Both the position numbers and the translations under genes were made by a program. The notes below the pieces were generated by a model. It was not told the origin of the DNA. It was given only the letters and a program-made list of their open reading frames with translations, and did not search any database. A stretch of 51,232 nt of DNA, from the NCBI GenBank assembly GCA_018970945.1, contig JAGWVJ010000010.1, forward strand, positions 1-51,232, in the 5' to 3' direction. Each line of letters opens with the position of its first letter. Position 1 is the stretch's first letter. This stretch comes from Cyanobacteria bacterium REEB417. GTDB taxonomy: Bacteria; Cyanobacteriota; Cyanobacteriia; PCC-6307; Cyanobiaceae. Positions 35,688-45,586 of this stretch are shown here, one piece after another.

Positions 35688-35799
35688 AGGGGCCAGCCCT
35701 GAACTGGCAGTGTGGTCAGGGGGCAGAAGCCGGCCGCGACGGCGTCGCGGCTGCGACGCCAGCGAACCACGCAGGGGAGCGACGGAACAGGATGCAACC

Positions 35800-36762
35800 A
35801 TGGACCTGGAGCTGACTAGTACAACTGTACGCAACCCGGTCGAACCGGTCAAGCTGTTGGTGCTGGGGGGCGGTTACACCGGATCCAGGCTGGCGGCCAT
35901 CGCCGCCCGGCTGGGCATCAGCGGCGTGATCAGCCACCGCCAGGTCGACACCCAACCCAGTGCCCAGGCCAGCCTGGGGGCAGGCGACTGGCAGCTGGTG
36001 GGCTTCGATTCGGACAACGGCGTGCTGCCCGGCGCCGAGGCCCTGGAGGGCATCACCCATGTGGTGAGCACGATCCCGCCCGATCGCCGGGGTGATGACC
36101 CAGTGCTGACCAAGCTGGCGGGGCTGTTGCAGGACCTGCAGCCCCGCTGGCTGGGGTACCTCTCCACCACCGGCGTTTATGGCGACACCGGCGGCGGCTG
36201 GGTCGACGAGGGGTCACCCTGCAAACCGGGCCTTGAACGCAGCCGCGCCCGCAGGCGCTGCGAGCAGGCCTGGCAGGCCACGGGGCTGCCGCTGCAGATC
36301 TTTCGTCTGCCGGCGATCTATGGCCCGGGCCGCAACCCGTTCGGCGACCTGCGGGCAGGACGCAGCCGCCTGCTGCATCGCCCCGGCCAGGTGTTCTGCA
36401 GGGTGCACGTCGATGACATCTGCGGCGCCCTGCTGCACTGTCTGAGCCTGCCCGCCGCGCAGCGACCCCCGCTGGTGAATGTGGTCGATGATGCGCCCTG
36501 CCCGGCCAGCGAGCAGCTCGGTTATGCCGCCCACCTGCTGGGTTGCAAGCTGCCGCCGGTCCAGCCATTTGCCACGGCCCGGGCCAACCTGAGTCCGATG
36601 GCCCTGAGTTTCTGGCAGGAGAACCGGCGCGTGAGCAATGCCCTGCTGTGCCAGCAGCTGGGCTACCGGCTGCGCTACCCGAGTTACCGCGAGGGACTGC
36701 GTGCCGCCCTCGCCGAAGAGGGAGCGCAACCGGAGGGCAGGGAGGCAGGATCGGCCACGTAG
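35800..36762 (+). CDS. NAD-dependent epimerase/SDR family protein
   Basis: 320 residues with a dinucleotide-binding start, LLVLGGGYTGSRLAAIA, then ISHRQVD, HVVSTIPPD, YLSTTGVYGDTGGGWVDE and RLPAIYGPGRNPF. It is an atypical extended SDR of the YeeZ type. The usual YxxxK is replaced by an atypical segment after GVYGD, and substrate and reaction are unknown. The region before ATG 35800 is open but not conserved in character. Relatives sit next to pdxA in picocyanobacteria as I recall. It overlaps a small antisense candidate gene at its 3' end. Confidence 0.85.
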   Translation: MDLELTSTTVRNPVEPVKLLVLGGGYTGSRLAAIAARLGISGVISHRQVDTQPSAQASLGAGDWQLVGFDSDNGVLPGAEALEGITHVVSTIPPDRRGDDPVLTKLAGLLQDLQPRWLGYLSTTGVYGDTGGGWVDEGSPCKPGLERSRARRRCEQAWQATGLPLQIFRLPAIYGPGRNPFGDLRAGRSRLLHRPGQVFCRVHVDDICGALLHCLSLPAAQRPPLVNVVDDAPCPASEQLGYAAHLLGCKLPPVQPFATARANLSPMALSFWQENRRVSNALLCQQLGYRLRYPSYREGLRAALAEEGAQPEGREAGSAT

Positions 36763-36872
36763 GGCACCCCCAGGTCCTGGAGCAGACGCCCCCAGCGCAG
36801 CTCGATCCAGCCCTTGCTCACCCCGGTCACCATCGCGAATCCGATTCCAGCCAGCAACATCCAGCGCAGCAT
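36684..36872 (-). CDS. Candidate 62-residue membrane protein
   Basis: From ATG 36872: MLRWMLLAGIGFAMVTGVSKGW forms one membrane helix, followed by IELRWGRLLQDLGVPYV and a variable Ser/Ala/Arg tail that runs antisense into the SDR gene (79-base overlap). The WxExRWGxLLQDLGVP pattern looks protein-like rather than random. The start overlaps the divergent pdxA ATG at a CATG. I know no function; confidence is moderate because both ends overlap other genes. Confidence 0.5.
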   Translation of the reverse strand: MLRWMLLAGIGFAMVTGVSKGWIELRWGRLLQDLGVPYVADPASLPSGCAPSSARAARSPSR

Positions 36873-37902
36873 GGCTCCCGCAACAGGAACTGAGGCCCCA
36901 TCCAACTGCAGCGGCGGCCCCCTGGCCATCGCCCTGGGCGACCCCGCCGGCATCGGTGCCGAGGTGACGCTGAAGGCGCTGGCCGCCGATCGCTGGCTGC
37001 GCGCCCCGGAACCACCGGTGCTGGTGGGCTGCCGCCGCTGGCTCGAGGGCTGCTACAGCGAGTTGCGTGAAGCCTGCGACGGCCCCCTGCGGGATCCGGC
37101 CACCCTGGAGATCGTCGACCTACCCCTGGGCGGACCGGTCCGCCCGGGGCACAGCGACGCCGCCTGCGGCGACGCCTCGTTTGACTGGCTCAGCCAGGCC
37201 ACCGCCCTGGTGCAGAGCGGCCGCTGCCGGGCCCTGGTGACGGCACCGATCGCCAAGGCCAGCTGGCATGCCGCCGGCCACGCCTATCCAGGGCAGACCG
37301 AACGCCTGGCCGAATTGGCCGGCGTCAACGAGGCGGCGATGCTGTTCACGGCGCGCGCACCCCAGGGACACTGGCGCTTCAACACGCTGCTGGCCACAAC
37401 CCACATCCCCCTGGAGGCGGTGCCGGCGGCCCTGGATGGGGCGCTGATCAGCCGCAGGCTGGACACCCTGCTGGCCTTCTGCCGCCGCTTCAACCCCAGA
37501 CCCCATCTGATGGTGGCCGCCCTCAACCCCCACGCCGGTGAAGCCGGCGCCCTGGGCACCCAGGAGCGCGACTGGCTCAACGCCTGTCTGGCGGCGTGGC
37601 AGGACCGCCATCCCGACGTGCGGCTCGAGGGACCCGTGCCCCCCGACACCTGCTGGCTGGGGGCCGCCCCGGCCTGGCAGGGACAGGGCCGCGGTGCCGA
37701 TGGCTACCTGGCTCTCTACCACGACCAGGGCCTGATCCCGGTGAAACTGCTGGCGTTCGACGCCGCCGTGAACACGACCCTGGGGCTGCCGTTTCTGCGC
37801 ACCTCACCGGATCACGGCACCGGTTTCGCCATCGCCGGACGGGGCATCGCCCGCGCCATCAGCATGGAGGCTGCCCTCGAGACGGCCTGCGAGCTGGGCT
37901 GA
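36871..37902 (+). CDS. pdxA: 4-hydroxythreonine-4-phosphate dehydrogenase
   Basis: NAD-dependent oxidation and decarboxylation step in the DXP-dependent pathway to pyridoxal phosphate. From ATG 36871 it is 343 residues. Visible are LAIALGDPAGIGAEVTLKAL, LVTAPIAKASWHAAG, the metal-binding histidines in TTHIPLEAVP and ALYHDQGLIPVKLLAF, ALNPHAGEAG and TSPDHGTGFAIAG. An upstream in-frame ATG at 36814 adds a non-homologous leader. It converges on accB with only a single base between the stops. Confidence 0.97.
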   Translation: MAPATGTEAPSNCSGGPLAIALGDPAGIGAEVTLKALAADRWLRAPEPPVLVGCRRWLEGCYSELREACDGPLRDPATLEIVDLPLGGPVRPGHSDAACGDASFDWLSQATALVQSGRCRALVTAPIAKASWHAAGHAYPGQTERLAELAGVNEAAMLFTARAPQGHWRFNTLLATTHIPLEAVPAALDGALISRRLDTLLAFCRRFNPRPHLMVAALNPHAGEAGALGTQERDWLNACLAAWQDRHPDVRLEGPVPPDTCWLGAAPAWQGQGRGADGYLALYHDQGLIPVKLLAFDAAVNTTLGLPFLRTSPDHGTGFAIAGRGIARAISMEAALETACELG

Positions 37903-37903
37903 C

Positions 37904-38389
37904 TCAGCCCGGCTTGACCCGCATCAGCACCTGACCGAACTCCACGGGGGTGCCGTTCTCGACCAGGATCTCGACCACTTCACCACTGACCTCGGACTCG
38001 AGCTCGTTCATCAGCTTCATGGCCTCCAGGATGCAGACCGTCTGGCCGCTGGTGATGCGGGCACCCACCTCGACAAAGGACGGTTCGCCCGGAGCCGGCG
38101 AGCGGTAGAAGGTGGCCACCATCGGCGCGGTGATCTCGAGCAGATCCCCTCTCACGGCCGGCGCCGCGGGTGGCGGCACCGAGGGCGACTGGGCTGCTGC
38201 GGCAGCCATTGCCACAGGAGCGGCGGGCAGGGCAGCGGCCATGGGGGCCTGCATCACCTGGGGTGGCGCCCCAGGCAGGTTGCGCCGCACCTCGAGCCTG
38301 AAGTCGTCGCCCTCGAGCCGAAGCTCCTGGATGTCGCTCTCCCCCAGCAGGGCCAGGAGCTTGTGAAGCTGATCGTGGTCGAGCTGCAT
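37904..38389 (-). CDS. accB: Biotin carboxyl carrier protein of acetyl-CoA carboxylase
   Basis: 161 residues. The N-terminal helix binds the biotin carboxylase; an Ala/Pro-rich flexible linker spans about residues 40-80, and the biotinyl domain carries the acceptor lysine Lys125 in EAMKLMNE. It shuttles carboxybiotin between AccC and AccAD to make malonyl-CoA for fatty acids. It starts 5 bases after efp, and this efp-accB pairing is common in cyanobacteria. Confidence 0.98.
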   Translation of the reverse strand: MQLDHDQLHKLLALLGESDIQELRLEGDDFRLEVRRNLPGAPPQVMQAPMAAALPAAPVAMAAAAAQSPSVPPPAAPAVRGDLLEITAPMVATFYRSPAPGEPSFVEVGARITSGQTVCILEAMKLMNELESEVSGEVVEILVENGTPVEFGQVLMRVKPG

Positions 38390-38394
38390 GGCGG

Positions 38395-38955
38395 TCAGTT
38401 CTCGCGGCCGAGATAGCTGTCGGTGCGGGTGTCGATCTTGATCTTCTCGCCGATCGAGAGGAACAGGGGAACCATCACCTGGGCACCGGTCTCCACGATG
38501 GCGGGCTTGGTGCCGCCGGTAGCGGTGTCGCCCTTGACGCCGGGGTCGGTCTGGGTGATCTCGAGCACCACCGAATTGGGAAGCTCGACCTCGAGGGGCT
38601 TGCCGTTCCAGGCAACGACGTTCACCTCCATGCCCTCCTTGAGGTACTTGCGGCTCTCGCCGATCTGCCTGGCTGTGAGGCGGGTCTCCTCGTAGCTGGC
38701 CATGTCCATGAAAACGTAATCGTCGCCTTCCATGTAGGTGTGCTGCAGCGTGCTCTTCTCCAGCACGGCCTGGGGCACGGTCTCACCGGCGCGGAACGTC
38801 TTCTCCACCACGTTGCCGCTCTGCACCGCCTTGAGCTTGGTGCGCACGAAGGCCGATCCCTTGCCGGGCTTCACATGCAGGAACTCGACGACACGCCAGA
38901 CCTGGCCATCCAGCTCGATCGAGGTACCGGTTCGAAAGTCGTTGCTGGAGATCAT
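38395..38955 (-). CDS. efp: Translation elongation factor P
   Basis: 186 residues from ATG 38955 ([17 protein letters not shown]); longer frames to 39063 add unrelated sequence. EF-P relieves ribosome stalling at polyproline stretches. The loop that reaches the peptidyl-transferase centre reads VKPGKGSAF with Lys32 at its tip. That argues against the EarP/arginine-rhamnosylation subtype; the modification, if any, is unknown. The family C-terminal signature [13 protein letters not shown] is present. A TACAAT -10 lies about 23 bases upstream. Confidence 0.98.
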   Translation of the reverse strand: MISSNDFRTGTSIELDGQVWRVVEFLHVKPGKGSAFVRTKLKAVQSGNVVEKTFRAGETVPQAVLEKSTLQHTYMEGDDYVFMDMASYEETRLTARQIGESRKYLKEGMEVNVVAWNGKPLEVELPNSVVLEITQTDPGVKGDTATGGTKPAIVETGAQVMVPLFLSIGEKIKIDTRTDSYLGREN

Positions 38956-38977
38956 TCCGGCGGTTCGGATCGGCCGG

Positions 38978-38983
38978 ATTGTA
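38978..38983 (-). promoter_or_regulatory. Candidate -10 box for efp-accB
   Basis: TACAAT on the minus strand matches the TATAAT consensus at five of six positions and would start transcription about 16 bases before the efp ATG. No good -35 is seen at 16-18 bases. The rest of the 113-base divergent region with the cyclophilin gene is GC-rich and unremarkable. Confidence 0.4.
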
Positions 38984-39068
38984 CGGCTGGCTACCGGAGC
39001 TGCCCTGAAGCCAGGCGGTCCGCCTGCGGTTCGGCTGTGCCAAAGTCCGCTCAGCGACTGCAAAAAAG

Positions 39069-40199
39069 ATGGCTCACGGCAGGGGCGAGGGCAGCGGCCG
39101 ACGGCTGTTGCGCCGGTGTGCTGAGCGCGGTATCCACCTGTTGCTGTCGCCGTTGCTGTGGCTGGCCCTGATCGCTGGGCTGATGCCGGTCGATCAGGCC
39201 CTGGCCGCCCTTCCCCAGGGCAATGCGGTCAAGGATCCCAGCGCCATTCTGCGCAACGCCCTGCCGATCGAGGCCCCCGATCTGCAGGACCTGCAGCGCC
39301 GCCTCGAAAGCACCAGCGATGACCTGCGGGCCAAGCGCTGGAGCGCTCTGGCAGGCACAGCCAAGCGCAGTCAAGCCTTGCTCAGCAGCAGACACGACGC
39401 CATGCTCGCTGCTGTGCCGGCTGACAGGCGCCCGCAAGCCGAGACCCTGCTCGATCAACTGAAGCCCGAACTGGATGCCTTGGTCGAGGCCAGCCAGGCC
39501 GAACAGCGGGATCCGTTCCTCGAAGCCCGACGCGCTTCCCTGGACACGGTCGGTGCCTTGGAAGAGCTGCAGGTGCGGGACTTTCCATTTGCCATCCCGG
39601 ACGAATTCGACGCCCTGCCGCGTCTGCTGGGCCGCGCCACCGTGGCGATCGAGACCAGCAAAGGCCTGCTGACGGCCGTGGTCGATGGGTACAACGCTCC
39701 CCTGACCGGCGGCGCCTTCGTCGATCTGGTGCAGCGCGGCTTCTATGACGGGCTGCCCTTCATCCGCGCCGAAGACTTCTACGTGCTGCAGACCGGCGAT
39801 CCCAAGGGCCCAGAAGAGGGTTTCATCGATCCGACCAGCAAACAGGAGCGCACCGTGCCGCTGGAGATCCGCATCACGGGGGATGCCGCACCGATCTACA
39901 ACGAGACCTTTGAAGATGTGGGTCGCTTCAAGGCCGAAGCTGTTCTGCCCTTCGCGACCTACGGAACCCTGGGCTGGGCCCACTCCGACGAGAAGCTCGA
40001 TGACGGCTCCTCCCAGTTTTTCTTCTTCCTCTATGAAGCGGAGCTCACCCCCGCCGGCCTCAACCTGGTCGATGGGCGCTACGCGGCGTTCGGCTACGTG
40101 GTCGACGGCATGGATGTGCTCGAAGAACTCAGCGTCGACGACACGATCATCAAGGCCAGGGTGATCTCCGGCGCCGAGAACCTCAAGGCCCACGCCTGA
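39069..40199 (+). CDS. TLP40/CYP38-type lumenal cyclophilin
   Basis: 376 residues. A basic start and hydrophobic [23 protein letters not shown] form a Sec signal to the lumen or periplasm. A helical domain (about 55-170, [15 protein letters not shown] onward) precedes a divergent cyclophilin domain containing [33 protein letters not shown] and [20 protein letters not shown]. This is the architecture of thylakoid TLP40/CYP38, which is needed for photosystem II assembly; several canonical PPIase residues appear altered, and CYP38 itself lacks clear isomerase activity. The gene is divergent from efp and convergent with gap across 198 bases. Confidence 0.92.
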   Translation: MAHGRGEGSGRRLLRRCAERGIHLLLSPLLWLALIAGLMPVDQALAALPQGNAVKDPSAILRNALPIEAPDLQDLQRRLESTSDDLRAKRWSALAGTAKRSQALLSSRHDAMLAAVPADRRPQAETLLDQLKPELDALVEASQAEQRDPFLEARRASLDTVGALEELQVRDFPFAIPDEFDALPRLLGRATVAIETSKGLLTAVVDGYNAPLTGGAFVDLVQRGFYDGLPFIRAEDFYVLQTGDPKGPEEGFIDPTSKQERTVPLEIRITGDAAPIYNETFEDVGRFKAEAVLPFATYGTLGWAHSDEKLDDGSSQFFFFLYEAELTPAGLNLVDGRYAAFGYVVDGMDVLEELSVDDTIIKARVISGAENLKAHA

Positions 40200-40343
40200 T
40201 CGGTCACGCCTGATCAGGCCAACAAGCCTGGGGACGATCACCCTTCGGCCTGGTGTGTCAACAACGTCTCGACACCGCTGCGCACCCCATACCCATCCCG
40301 GGTCCCCACCAGGAAGACCAACTCAGGAACGGCGTGCAGCCAA

Positions 40344-40369
40344 CAAAAAACCGCCCCCGAAGGAGCGGT
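40344..40369 (-). terminator. Intrinsic terminator of gap
   Basis: On the minus strand ACCGCTCC-TTCG-GGGGCGGT forms an eight-pair stem (one G-U) closed by a stable UUCG tetraloop, followed by a run of at least six Ts. It begins 28 bases after the gap stop codon. This is the clearest terminator in the window. The remaining bases to 40200 show nothing recognisable. Confidence 0.9.
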
Positions 40370-40397
40370 GGCGGGGATCAGATCGCGCGGGATCCGA

Positions 40398-41420
40398 TCA
40401 CTTCCAGTTCTTGGCGACGATCTCGGCCAGGTCGACGACGCGCTGGCTGTAGCCCCATTCGTTGTCGTACCAGCAGACGATCTTGACCATGTTGCCGCCC
40501 ATCACCAGGGTGAGGTCGGCGTCGACGATGGTGCTCTCGTCGGTGCCGGCGTGGTCGCTCGACACCAGGGGCAGATCGCAGTACTTGATGATCCCCTTCA
40601 TGCCGTTTTCCGAGGCGGCCTTGAGGACGGCGTTGACCTCTTCGGCGCTGGTGTCACGACCGGTCTCGAAAACCATGTCGCAGACCGAGACGTTGGGGGT
40701 GGGCACGCGCAGGGCGATGCCGCTCAGCTTGCCCTTGACCTGGGGATAGACCAGGGCCACGGCCTTGGCGGCGCCGGTGCTGGTGGGCACGATGTTGACG
40801 GCGGCGGCGCGGGCGCGGCGCAGGTCGCGGTGGGAGGCATCGAGGATGCGCTGGTCACCCGTGTAGCTGTGGGTGGTGGTCATCGTGCCCTTGACGATGC
40901 CGAAGGCCTGGTCGATCGTCTTGACGATCGGCGCCATGCAGTTGGTGGTGCAGCTGGCGTTGCTGAGGATGTCCCAATCGTCGTGGCGGTACTGATCGGC
41001 GTTGACGCCGACCACGAACGTCCCGACCCTGGCGCCCTTTCCGGGGGCGGTGAGGATCACCTTGCGGGCGCCTGACTCGAAGTGCTTGCTGGCACCGACG
41101 TCATCGTTGAACACGCCGGTTGATTCGATGACCAGATCGACACCCCAGTCCTTCCAGGGAAGGTTGGCGGGGTTCCGGTCGTAGAAGGTCTTGATGGCCT
41201 TGCCATTGATGATGATCGTGTCTTCAGTGGTGGCCACCTCAGCGTTGCGCAGGGGGCCCAGCATCGAGTCGTACTTGAGCAGGTGCGCGTTGGTGTAGGT
41301 GTCACCCGAACCATTGATCCCGACCACCTCGATGCCGGTGTTGGCCCCCCGACTCAGCCAGCAACGCATGAAGTTGCGACCGATCCGGCCGAATCCATTA
41401 ATCGCAACGCGCAAGGTCAT
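40398..41420 (-). CDS. gap2: Glyceraldehyde-3-phosphate dehydrogenase, Calvin-cycle type
   Basis: 340 residues. The Rossmann start [17 protein letters not shown], catalytic Cys157 in [36 protein letters not shown] and the closing [17 protein letters not shown] are all conserved. The absence of Asp after the second strand, with NGSGD instead (residues 36-40), is consistent with the dual NADPH/NADH Gap2 enzyme of photosynthetic carbon reduction rather than glycolytic Gap1. It has its own promoter candidate and a strong terminator, so it is probably monocistronic and highly expressed. Confidence 0.96.
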   Translation of the reverse strand: MTLRVAINGFGRIGRNFMRCWLSRGANTGIEVVGINGSGDTYTNAHLLKYDSMLGPLRNAEVATTEDTIIINGKAIKTFYDRNPANLPWKDWGVDLVIESTGVFNDDVGASKHFESGARKVILTAPGKGARVGTFVVGVNADQYRHDDWDILSNASCTTNCMAPIVKTIDQAFGIVKGTMTTTHSYTGDQRILDASHRDLRRARAAAVNIVPTSTGAAKAVALVYPQVKGKLSGIALRVPTPNVSVCDMVFETGRDTSAEEVNAVLKAASENGMKGIIKYCDLPLVSSDHAGTDESTIVDADLTLVMGGNMVKIVCWYDNEWGYSQRVVDLAEIVAKNWK

Positions 41421-41466
41421 GGCAGGGAGCGACGAAAGCCGCTAGGAAAGGTGGTTTTGGCGGCCG

Positions 41467-41472
41467 ATCATA
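41467..41472 (-). promoter_or_regulatory. Candidate -10 box for gap
   Basis: TATGAT on the minus strand lies about 47 bases before the gap ATG and matches five of six consensus bases. The -35 position shows only GGGAAA-like sequence. The 224-base region between gap and murC also includes a TTAATTTCTGATGCAGATCG stretch without clear function. Confidence 0.4.
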
Positions 41473-41644
41473 CAGAAATCAACATGCCTTTCCCCATCTG
41501 AATCCGAGCGCCTTCCAAACGCAGGGTCAGGAGCGACGCAACTCGTAAAGGACAGGGGGACGATCCGGCCTTAATTTCTGATGCAGATCGGACCGTCTCG
41601 GGTCCTTCCTCACACCCCTTTCCGCACCCAGTCAGGAGACGCCC

Positions 41645-43090
41645 TTGGCCCCGTCGCTCGATCGTCGCCAGCCTCTCCACTTCATTGGGGTCGGCGGCAT
41701 CGGCATGTCGGCCCTGGCCGGGATCCTGGCCCAGCGCGGTTTCAGCGTCAGCGGCTCGGACAGCCGCGACAACGCCGTGCTGACCCAGCTGCGCCAGCTG
41801 GGGGTGCGGGTGTTTCGTCAGCAGAGCGCCAGTACGGTCGCCGCGATCTGCAGCGGCACCTCAACGAGCCCTGCGGTGGTGATCAGCTCGGCCGTGCCCG
41901 AGACGAATCCCGAGCTGCGGGCCGCACGGCAGGCCGGCCTGAGCATCTGGCACCGGGCCGACGTGCTGGCAGCTCTGATGAACGCCCAGCCGTCGATCGC
42001 GGTGGCCGGCAGCCATGGCAAGACCACCACCAGCTCCCTGATCGCCACCCTGCTGGCCGCCACCCACCACGACCCCACCGCCGTGATCGGCGGCATCGTG
42101 CCGGCCTTCGGCAGCAACGGCCGCAACGGAGACGGCCGACTGCTGGTGGCCGAAGCCGACGAATCGGACGGAAGCCTGGTCAAGTTCAGGGCTGAACTGG
42201 GGCTGATCACCAACCTGGAGCTGGACCACACCGACTATTACCCGAACCTCGACGCCCTGATCGGCACCATGCAGCGGTTCAGCCGCCAGTGCCGTCAGCT
42301 GCTGGCCAACCACGACTGCCCGGTGCTGCGGCGGCATTTCAAACCCCAGCACTGGTGGTCGACCCAGCAGAGCGAAGGCGTCGCCTTTGCCTCCCTGGCC
42401 CGCCAGAGCAGGGGTGATGGCACCGAAGCCGAGTTCTACGAACAGGGCCAGCGCGTGGGCACCCTGCAGGTGCCCTTGCCGGGCCTGCACAACCTCAGCA
42501 ATGTGACCGCCGCCGTGGCGGCCTGCCGGCTCGAGGGTGTCTCGTTCGCCGAGCTGCAACAGGCCGTGGCCCGCCTGCAGGCCCCTGGCCGGCGCTTCGA
42601 TTACCGGGGCACCTGGGAGGGCCGTCTGGTGGTCGATGACTACGCCCACCACCCCAGCGAGGTGGCCGCGACCCTGGCGATGGCGCGGCTGATGGTGAGC
42701 AGTGGCCGCAGCCCCCTGCCGCAGACGCCGAAACGGCTGCTGGGAATCTTTCAACCGCACCGTTACAGCCGCACGGCCGAATTCCTGGCGGGTTTCGCCC
42801 AGGCCCTGAGCACGGCCGACGCCCTGGTGCTCGCCCCCCTGTACAGCGCCGGAGAACAACCGATCCAGGGGATCGGCAGCCCAGCCCTGGCCCGCGAGAT
42901 CGCACGGCTCAACCCCCAGCTGGCGGTGGCCGTGGCCGACAGCAACGATGAACTGACCGCCCTGGTGGCCGAGCTGAGCCGCCCCGGCGATCTGGTGCTG
43001 GCCATGGGCGCCGGTGACATCAACGGTCTCTGGGACCGGCTCAACCGGTTTCAGCCCGGCGATGAGGCTCCGGTGCTGCTGGCCGCCTGA
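41645..43090 (+). CDS. murC: UDP-N-acetylmuramate--L-alanine ligase
   Basis: Adds L-alanine to UDP-MurNAc, the first peptide-stem step of peptidoglycan. The 481 residues show [17 protein letters not shown] for UDP binding, the ATP loop GSHGKTTT at 122-129, [10 protein letters not shown], the NVTAAVAA segment, [10 protein letters not shown] and FQPHRYSRT. The start is TTG 41645, supported by AGGAG about 8 bases upstream. The next gene, murB, starts one base after the stop, so the two consecutive cytoplasmic steps are encoded together. Confidence 0.98.
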   Translation: MAPSLDRRQPLHFIGVGGIGMSALAGILAQRGFSVSGSDSRDNAVLTQLRQLGVRVFRQQSASTVAAICSGTSTSPAVVISSAVPETNPELRAARQAGLSIWHRADVLAALMNAQPSIAVAGSHGKTTTSSLIATLLAATHHDPTAVIGGIVPAFGSNGRNGDGRLLVAEADESDGSLVKFRAELGLITNLELDHTDYYPNLDALIGTMQRFSRQCRQLLANHDCPVLRRHFKPQHWWSTQQSEGVAFASLARQSRGDGTEAEFYEQGQRVGTLQVPLPGLHNLSNVTAAVAACRLEGVSFAELQQAVARLQAPGRRFDYRGTWEGRLVVDDYAHHPSEVAATLAMARLMVSSGRSPLPQTPKRLLGIFQPHRYSRTAEFLAGFAQALSTADALVLAPLYSAGEQPIQGIGSPALAREIARLNPQLAVAVADSNDELTALVAELSRPGDLVLAMGAGDINGLWDRLNRFQPGDEAPVLLAA

Positions 43091-43091
43091 G

Positions 43092-43979
43092 GTGCTGACT
43101 CCGGCCGGTCTGCAGGGCCAGGTGTGCCTGCGGGACTTCACCACCTGGAAGGTGGGCGGCCCGGCTGAGTGGCTGGCCGAACCGGCCGATGCGCGCGAGC
43201 TGGTGCAACTGCTGGCCTGGGGCCACCGCCAGGGGCTGGCCCTGCGCAGCATCGGTGCCGGGTCCAACCTGCTGGTGGCCGACCAGGGGGTGGCTGGCCT
43301 CACCCTCTGCCTGCGGCGTCTGCAGGGGAGCCAGCTCGATGGCAGCACGGGTCTGGTGGAAGCCCACGCCGGCGAGCCGATCCCCACCCTGGCCCGCAAG
43401 GCGGCCCGGCTGGGCCTGGCGGGGCTCGAGTGGGCCGTGGGCATCCCCGGAACCGTTGGCGGGGCCGTGGTCATGAACGCGGGCGCCCAGGGCGGCTGCA
43501 TCGCCGATTGCCTCGAATCGGTGCGGCTGTTGGATCCCGCCGATCCGGAGGCGACCGTGGAGCTGCCTGCCGCGGCCCTGGGCTTCGCCTATCGCCACAG
43601 CCGCCTGCAACAGGAACCGTGGGTGGTGGTGGGTGCCCGCTTCAGGCTGCAAAGCGGCCACGACCCGGCGGCGGTCAGCGCCCGCACCAGTGCCAATCTG
43701 CACAGCCGCACCAGCAGCCAGCCCTACCAGCAACCCAGCTGCGGCAGCGTGTTCCGCAATCCGGAGCCGCTCAAGGCGGGCCGCCTGATCGAGGAGCTCG
43801 CGCTCAAGGGTCTGCGCATCGGTGATGCCGAGGTCTCACCGCTGCACGCCAACTTCATCGTCAACCGCGGCCAGGCCCGGGCCGCCGACATCGCCGCCCT
43901 GATCGCCATGGTGCAGGAGCGGGTGCAAAGGGCCCACGGAATCGGGCTGGAGACCGAGGTCAAACGGCTGGGGTTCTAG
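43092..43979 (+). CDS. murB: UDP-N-acetylenolpyruvoylglucosamine reductase
   Basis: FAD enzyme that reduces enolpyruvyl-UDP-GlcNAc to UDP-MurNAc, the MurC substrate. From GTG 43092 it is 295 residues: [14 protein letters not shown]-like opening (here [13 protein letters not shown]), [12 protein letters not shown], the flavin/substrate blocks [18 protein letters not shown] and FAYRHSRLQ, and the active-site SCGSVFRNP and HANFIVNRG. Frames starting at 43014 merely overlap murC. It is tightly coupled to murC. Confidence 0.97.
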   Translation: MLTPAGLQGQVCLRDFTTWKVGGPAEWLAEPADARELVQLLAWGHRQGLALRSIGAGSNLLVADQGVAGLTLCLRRLQGSQLDGSTGLVEAHAGEPIPTLARKAARLGLAGLEWAVGIPGTVGGAVVMNAGAQGGCIADCLESVRLLDPADPEATVELPAAALGFAYRHSRLQQEPWVVVGARFRLQSGHDPAAVSARTSANLHSRTSSQPYQQPSCGSVFRNPEPLKAGRLIEELALKGLRIGDAEVSPLHANFIVNRGQARAADIAALIAMVQERVQRAHGIGLETEVKRLGF

Positions 43980-44003
43980 CCTGCGCCGAACGACACCTTC
44001 GGC

Positions 44004-44345
44004 ATGGCCGGCTTCGGACTCCCCAACTTCGGCCAGCTGACAGAGGCCTTCAAAAAAGCCCAGCAGATCCAGCAGGACGCCCAGAAGCTGCAGGAGGAGC
44101 TCGATGCCATGGAGCTCGAGGGCAGCAGTGCCGACGGACTGGCCAGCATCTGGCTGTCGGGCAACCAGCAGCCCCTGCGGGTGCGCCTCAGCCCCGAGCT
44201 GCTGAGCCAGGGCAGCGAGGCGGCCGAGGCCGCCGTGCTCGAGGCCCTGAAGGCGGCTTACGAACGCTCCACCGGCACCATGAAGGAGCGCATGGAGGAG
44301 CTCACCGGCGGTCTCAATCTCAACCTTCCTGGCCTGGGTGGTTGA
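44004..44345 (+). CDS. YbaB/EbfC family nucleoid-associated protein
   Basis: 113 residues: [28 protein letters not shown] helix, a central beta segment ([19 protein letters not shown]) and a C-terminal helix ending in a Gly/Leu tail ([12 protein letters not shown]). Dimeric YbaB proteins bind DNA with little sequence preference and affect nucleoid structure or gene expression; in many bacteria the gene follows dnaX, but here it follows murB. It overlaps the convergent rsgA by 26 bases. Confidence 0.93.
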   Translation: MAGFGLPNFGQLTEAFKKAQQIQQDAQKLQEELDAMELEGSSADGLASIWLSGNQQPLRVRLSPELLSQGSEAAEAAVLEALKAAYERSTGTMKERMEELTGGLNLNLPGLGG

Positions 44346-45366
44346 GGTCGGCATCGGCCTGCTGGCGCTGACCCCGGCGAGACGGCTGACGGTATTGAGA
44401 CGCCAGTCGGGGCTCGACCCGGTTGCCCCGCTGGCGCAGGCTGCCGGCTGAGCCGGTCCTGGCGGGCGCGTCAGAACGCTGGGCCGCGGCCAGCAGCTCC
44501 TGCAGGGTCTGGCTGTAAAGGCTGTGACGGTCCCACTCGGAGCCCACGGCGCACCCGGGCTCGCCCTGATGCAGGCAATCGCCGAACTGGCAGCGCAGCT
44601 CGGCGTGGGCCGTGCGCAGCTCCGGAAAGCAGGCCATCAGGGCCGTCGGGTCGGCCGGCAGAACCGGCCGGTTGAACCCCGGTGTGTCGGCCAGCAGAGC
44701 GCCCTCGGCCAGGGCGAACAATTCGACATGGCGGGTGGTGTGCCGGCCCCGCTGCAGGCGCCCCGACACCGCGGCCACCCGCAGCTCCAGCGTCGGGATC
44801 AGCGCATTGATCAGGCTGCTCTTGCCTACCCCGGAAGGCCCGCACAGCACCGCGAGCCCGGGCTGGCTGAGGCGCTGCCGCAGGGGCTCCAGGCTGGCCG
44901 GCTCGCGGCTCGACACCGCCAGGGGGGCATACCCCCAGGCGCGGGTGCGCTGCAGCCACGGCTGCACCAGCGCGGGCCCGCCCAGATCAGCCTTGCTGAA
45001 CACCAGATCCACCGCCGCCCCTGACTGCTCAGCGGTGATCAGAAAGCGGGTCAGCTGCAGCGGATCGATGGGGGGTTCTGCCAGGGCCATCACCACCACC
45101 ACACGGCTGATGTTGGCCACCGGCGGGCGTTCGAGCACCCGCTGACTGGGCTCGACCGCCGCCACCGCGCCCCGGCCGGCGGTCCAATCGATGCCATCGA
45201 GCTGCACCCAGTCGCCCACCCGGATCGCCTGGCCGCTCTTGGCGAGCCGGGTGCGCCGGGTGCACAGCAGGCGCTGCTGGCCCGCGGGTCCCGGCTGATC
45301 GAGGCTGACCCAGCAGAAGTTGGCCAGCAGGGCCACCACCTGACCGCGGCGGGGCGGTTCAGCCAT
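44320..45366 (-). CDS. rsgA: Ribosome small-subunit-dependent GTPase A
   Basis: Circularly permuted GTPase that helps late 30S maturation and dissociates assembly factors. From ATG 45366 it is 348 residues. An N-terminal OB fold precedes the permuted motifs in the order SKADL (G4), [12 protein letters not shown] (G1), a TTRH switch and DTPGF (G3). A C-terminal zinc site follows, with cysteines and a histidine in [16 protein letters not shown]. The Lys/Arg/Gln-rich last 40 residues are variable. The start overlaps the tusA-like stop by 8 bases. Confidence 0.96.
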   Translation of the reverse strand: MAEPPRRGQVVALLANFCWVSLDQPGPAGQQRLLCTRRTRLAKSGQAIRVGDWVQLDGIDWTAGRGAVAAVEPSQRVLERPPVANISRVVVVMALAEPPIDPLQLTRFLITAEQSGAAVDLVFSKADLGGPALVQPWLQRTRAWGYAPLAVSSREPASLEPLRQRLSQPGLAVLCGPSGVGKSSLINALIPTLELRVAAVSGRLQRGRHTTRHVELFALAEGALLADTPGFNRPVLPADPTALMACFPELRTAHAELRCQFGDCLHQGEPGCAVGSEWDRHSLYSQTLQELLAAAQRSDAPARTGSAGSLRQRGNRVEPRLASQYRQPSRRGQRQQADADLNHPGQEG

Positions 45367-45586
45367 CGACGGTGACGCGCAGCAACACTGCCCCACTGTC
45401 GATGGGGTGGGGCTCGATGACCACCCGATGGCCTGCATGCAGCAGACCCTCGCTGACCATCTGCTCGGGTTCTCCGCAATCGAGGCTGACCTGCAGCGTC
45501 GCACCGGGGGCCAGGCCCTCAAGGGCCAGCTTGGTGCGGACGTAATTGAGGGGGCAGGGGGTACCCCGCAGGTCAAGCTCAGTCAC
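45359..45586 (-). CDS. TusA-family sulfurtransferase
   Basis: 75 residues from GTG 45586. [22 protein letters not shown] carries the CPxP-type motif (here CPLN) of TusA/SirA/YedF proteins, whose cysteine carries persulfide sulfur. In this family sulfur goes to tRNA thiolation, molybdenum cofactor or other acceptors; which applies here is unknown. Both ends overlap neighbours: 8 bases with dnaJ before it and 8 bases with rsgA after it. Confidence 0.88.
   Translation of the reverse strand: MTELDLRGTPCPLNYVRTKLALEGLAPGATLQVSLDCGEPEQMVSEGLLHAGHRVVIEPHPIDSGAVLLRVTVDG

Noticed and set aside
41609-41625. CCTTCCTCACACCCC upstream of murC, similar to the UCCUCACAC core of the Yfr1 small RNA
   Set aside because: The flanking 5' and 3' hairpins and T tract that define Yfr1 are missing.
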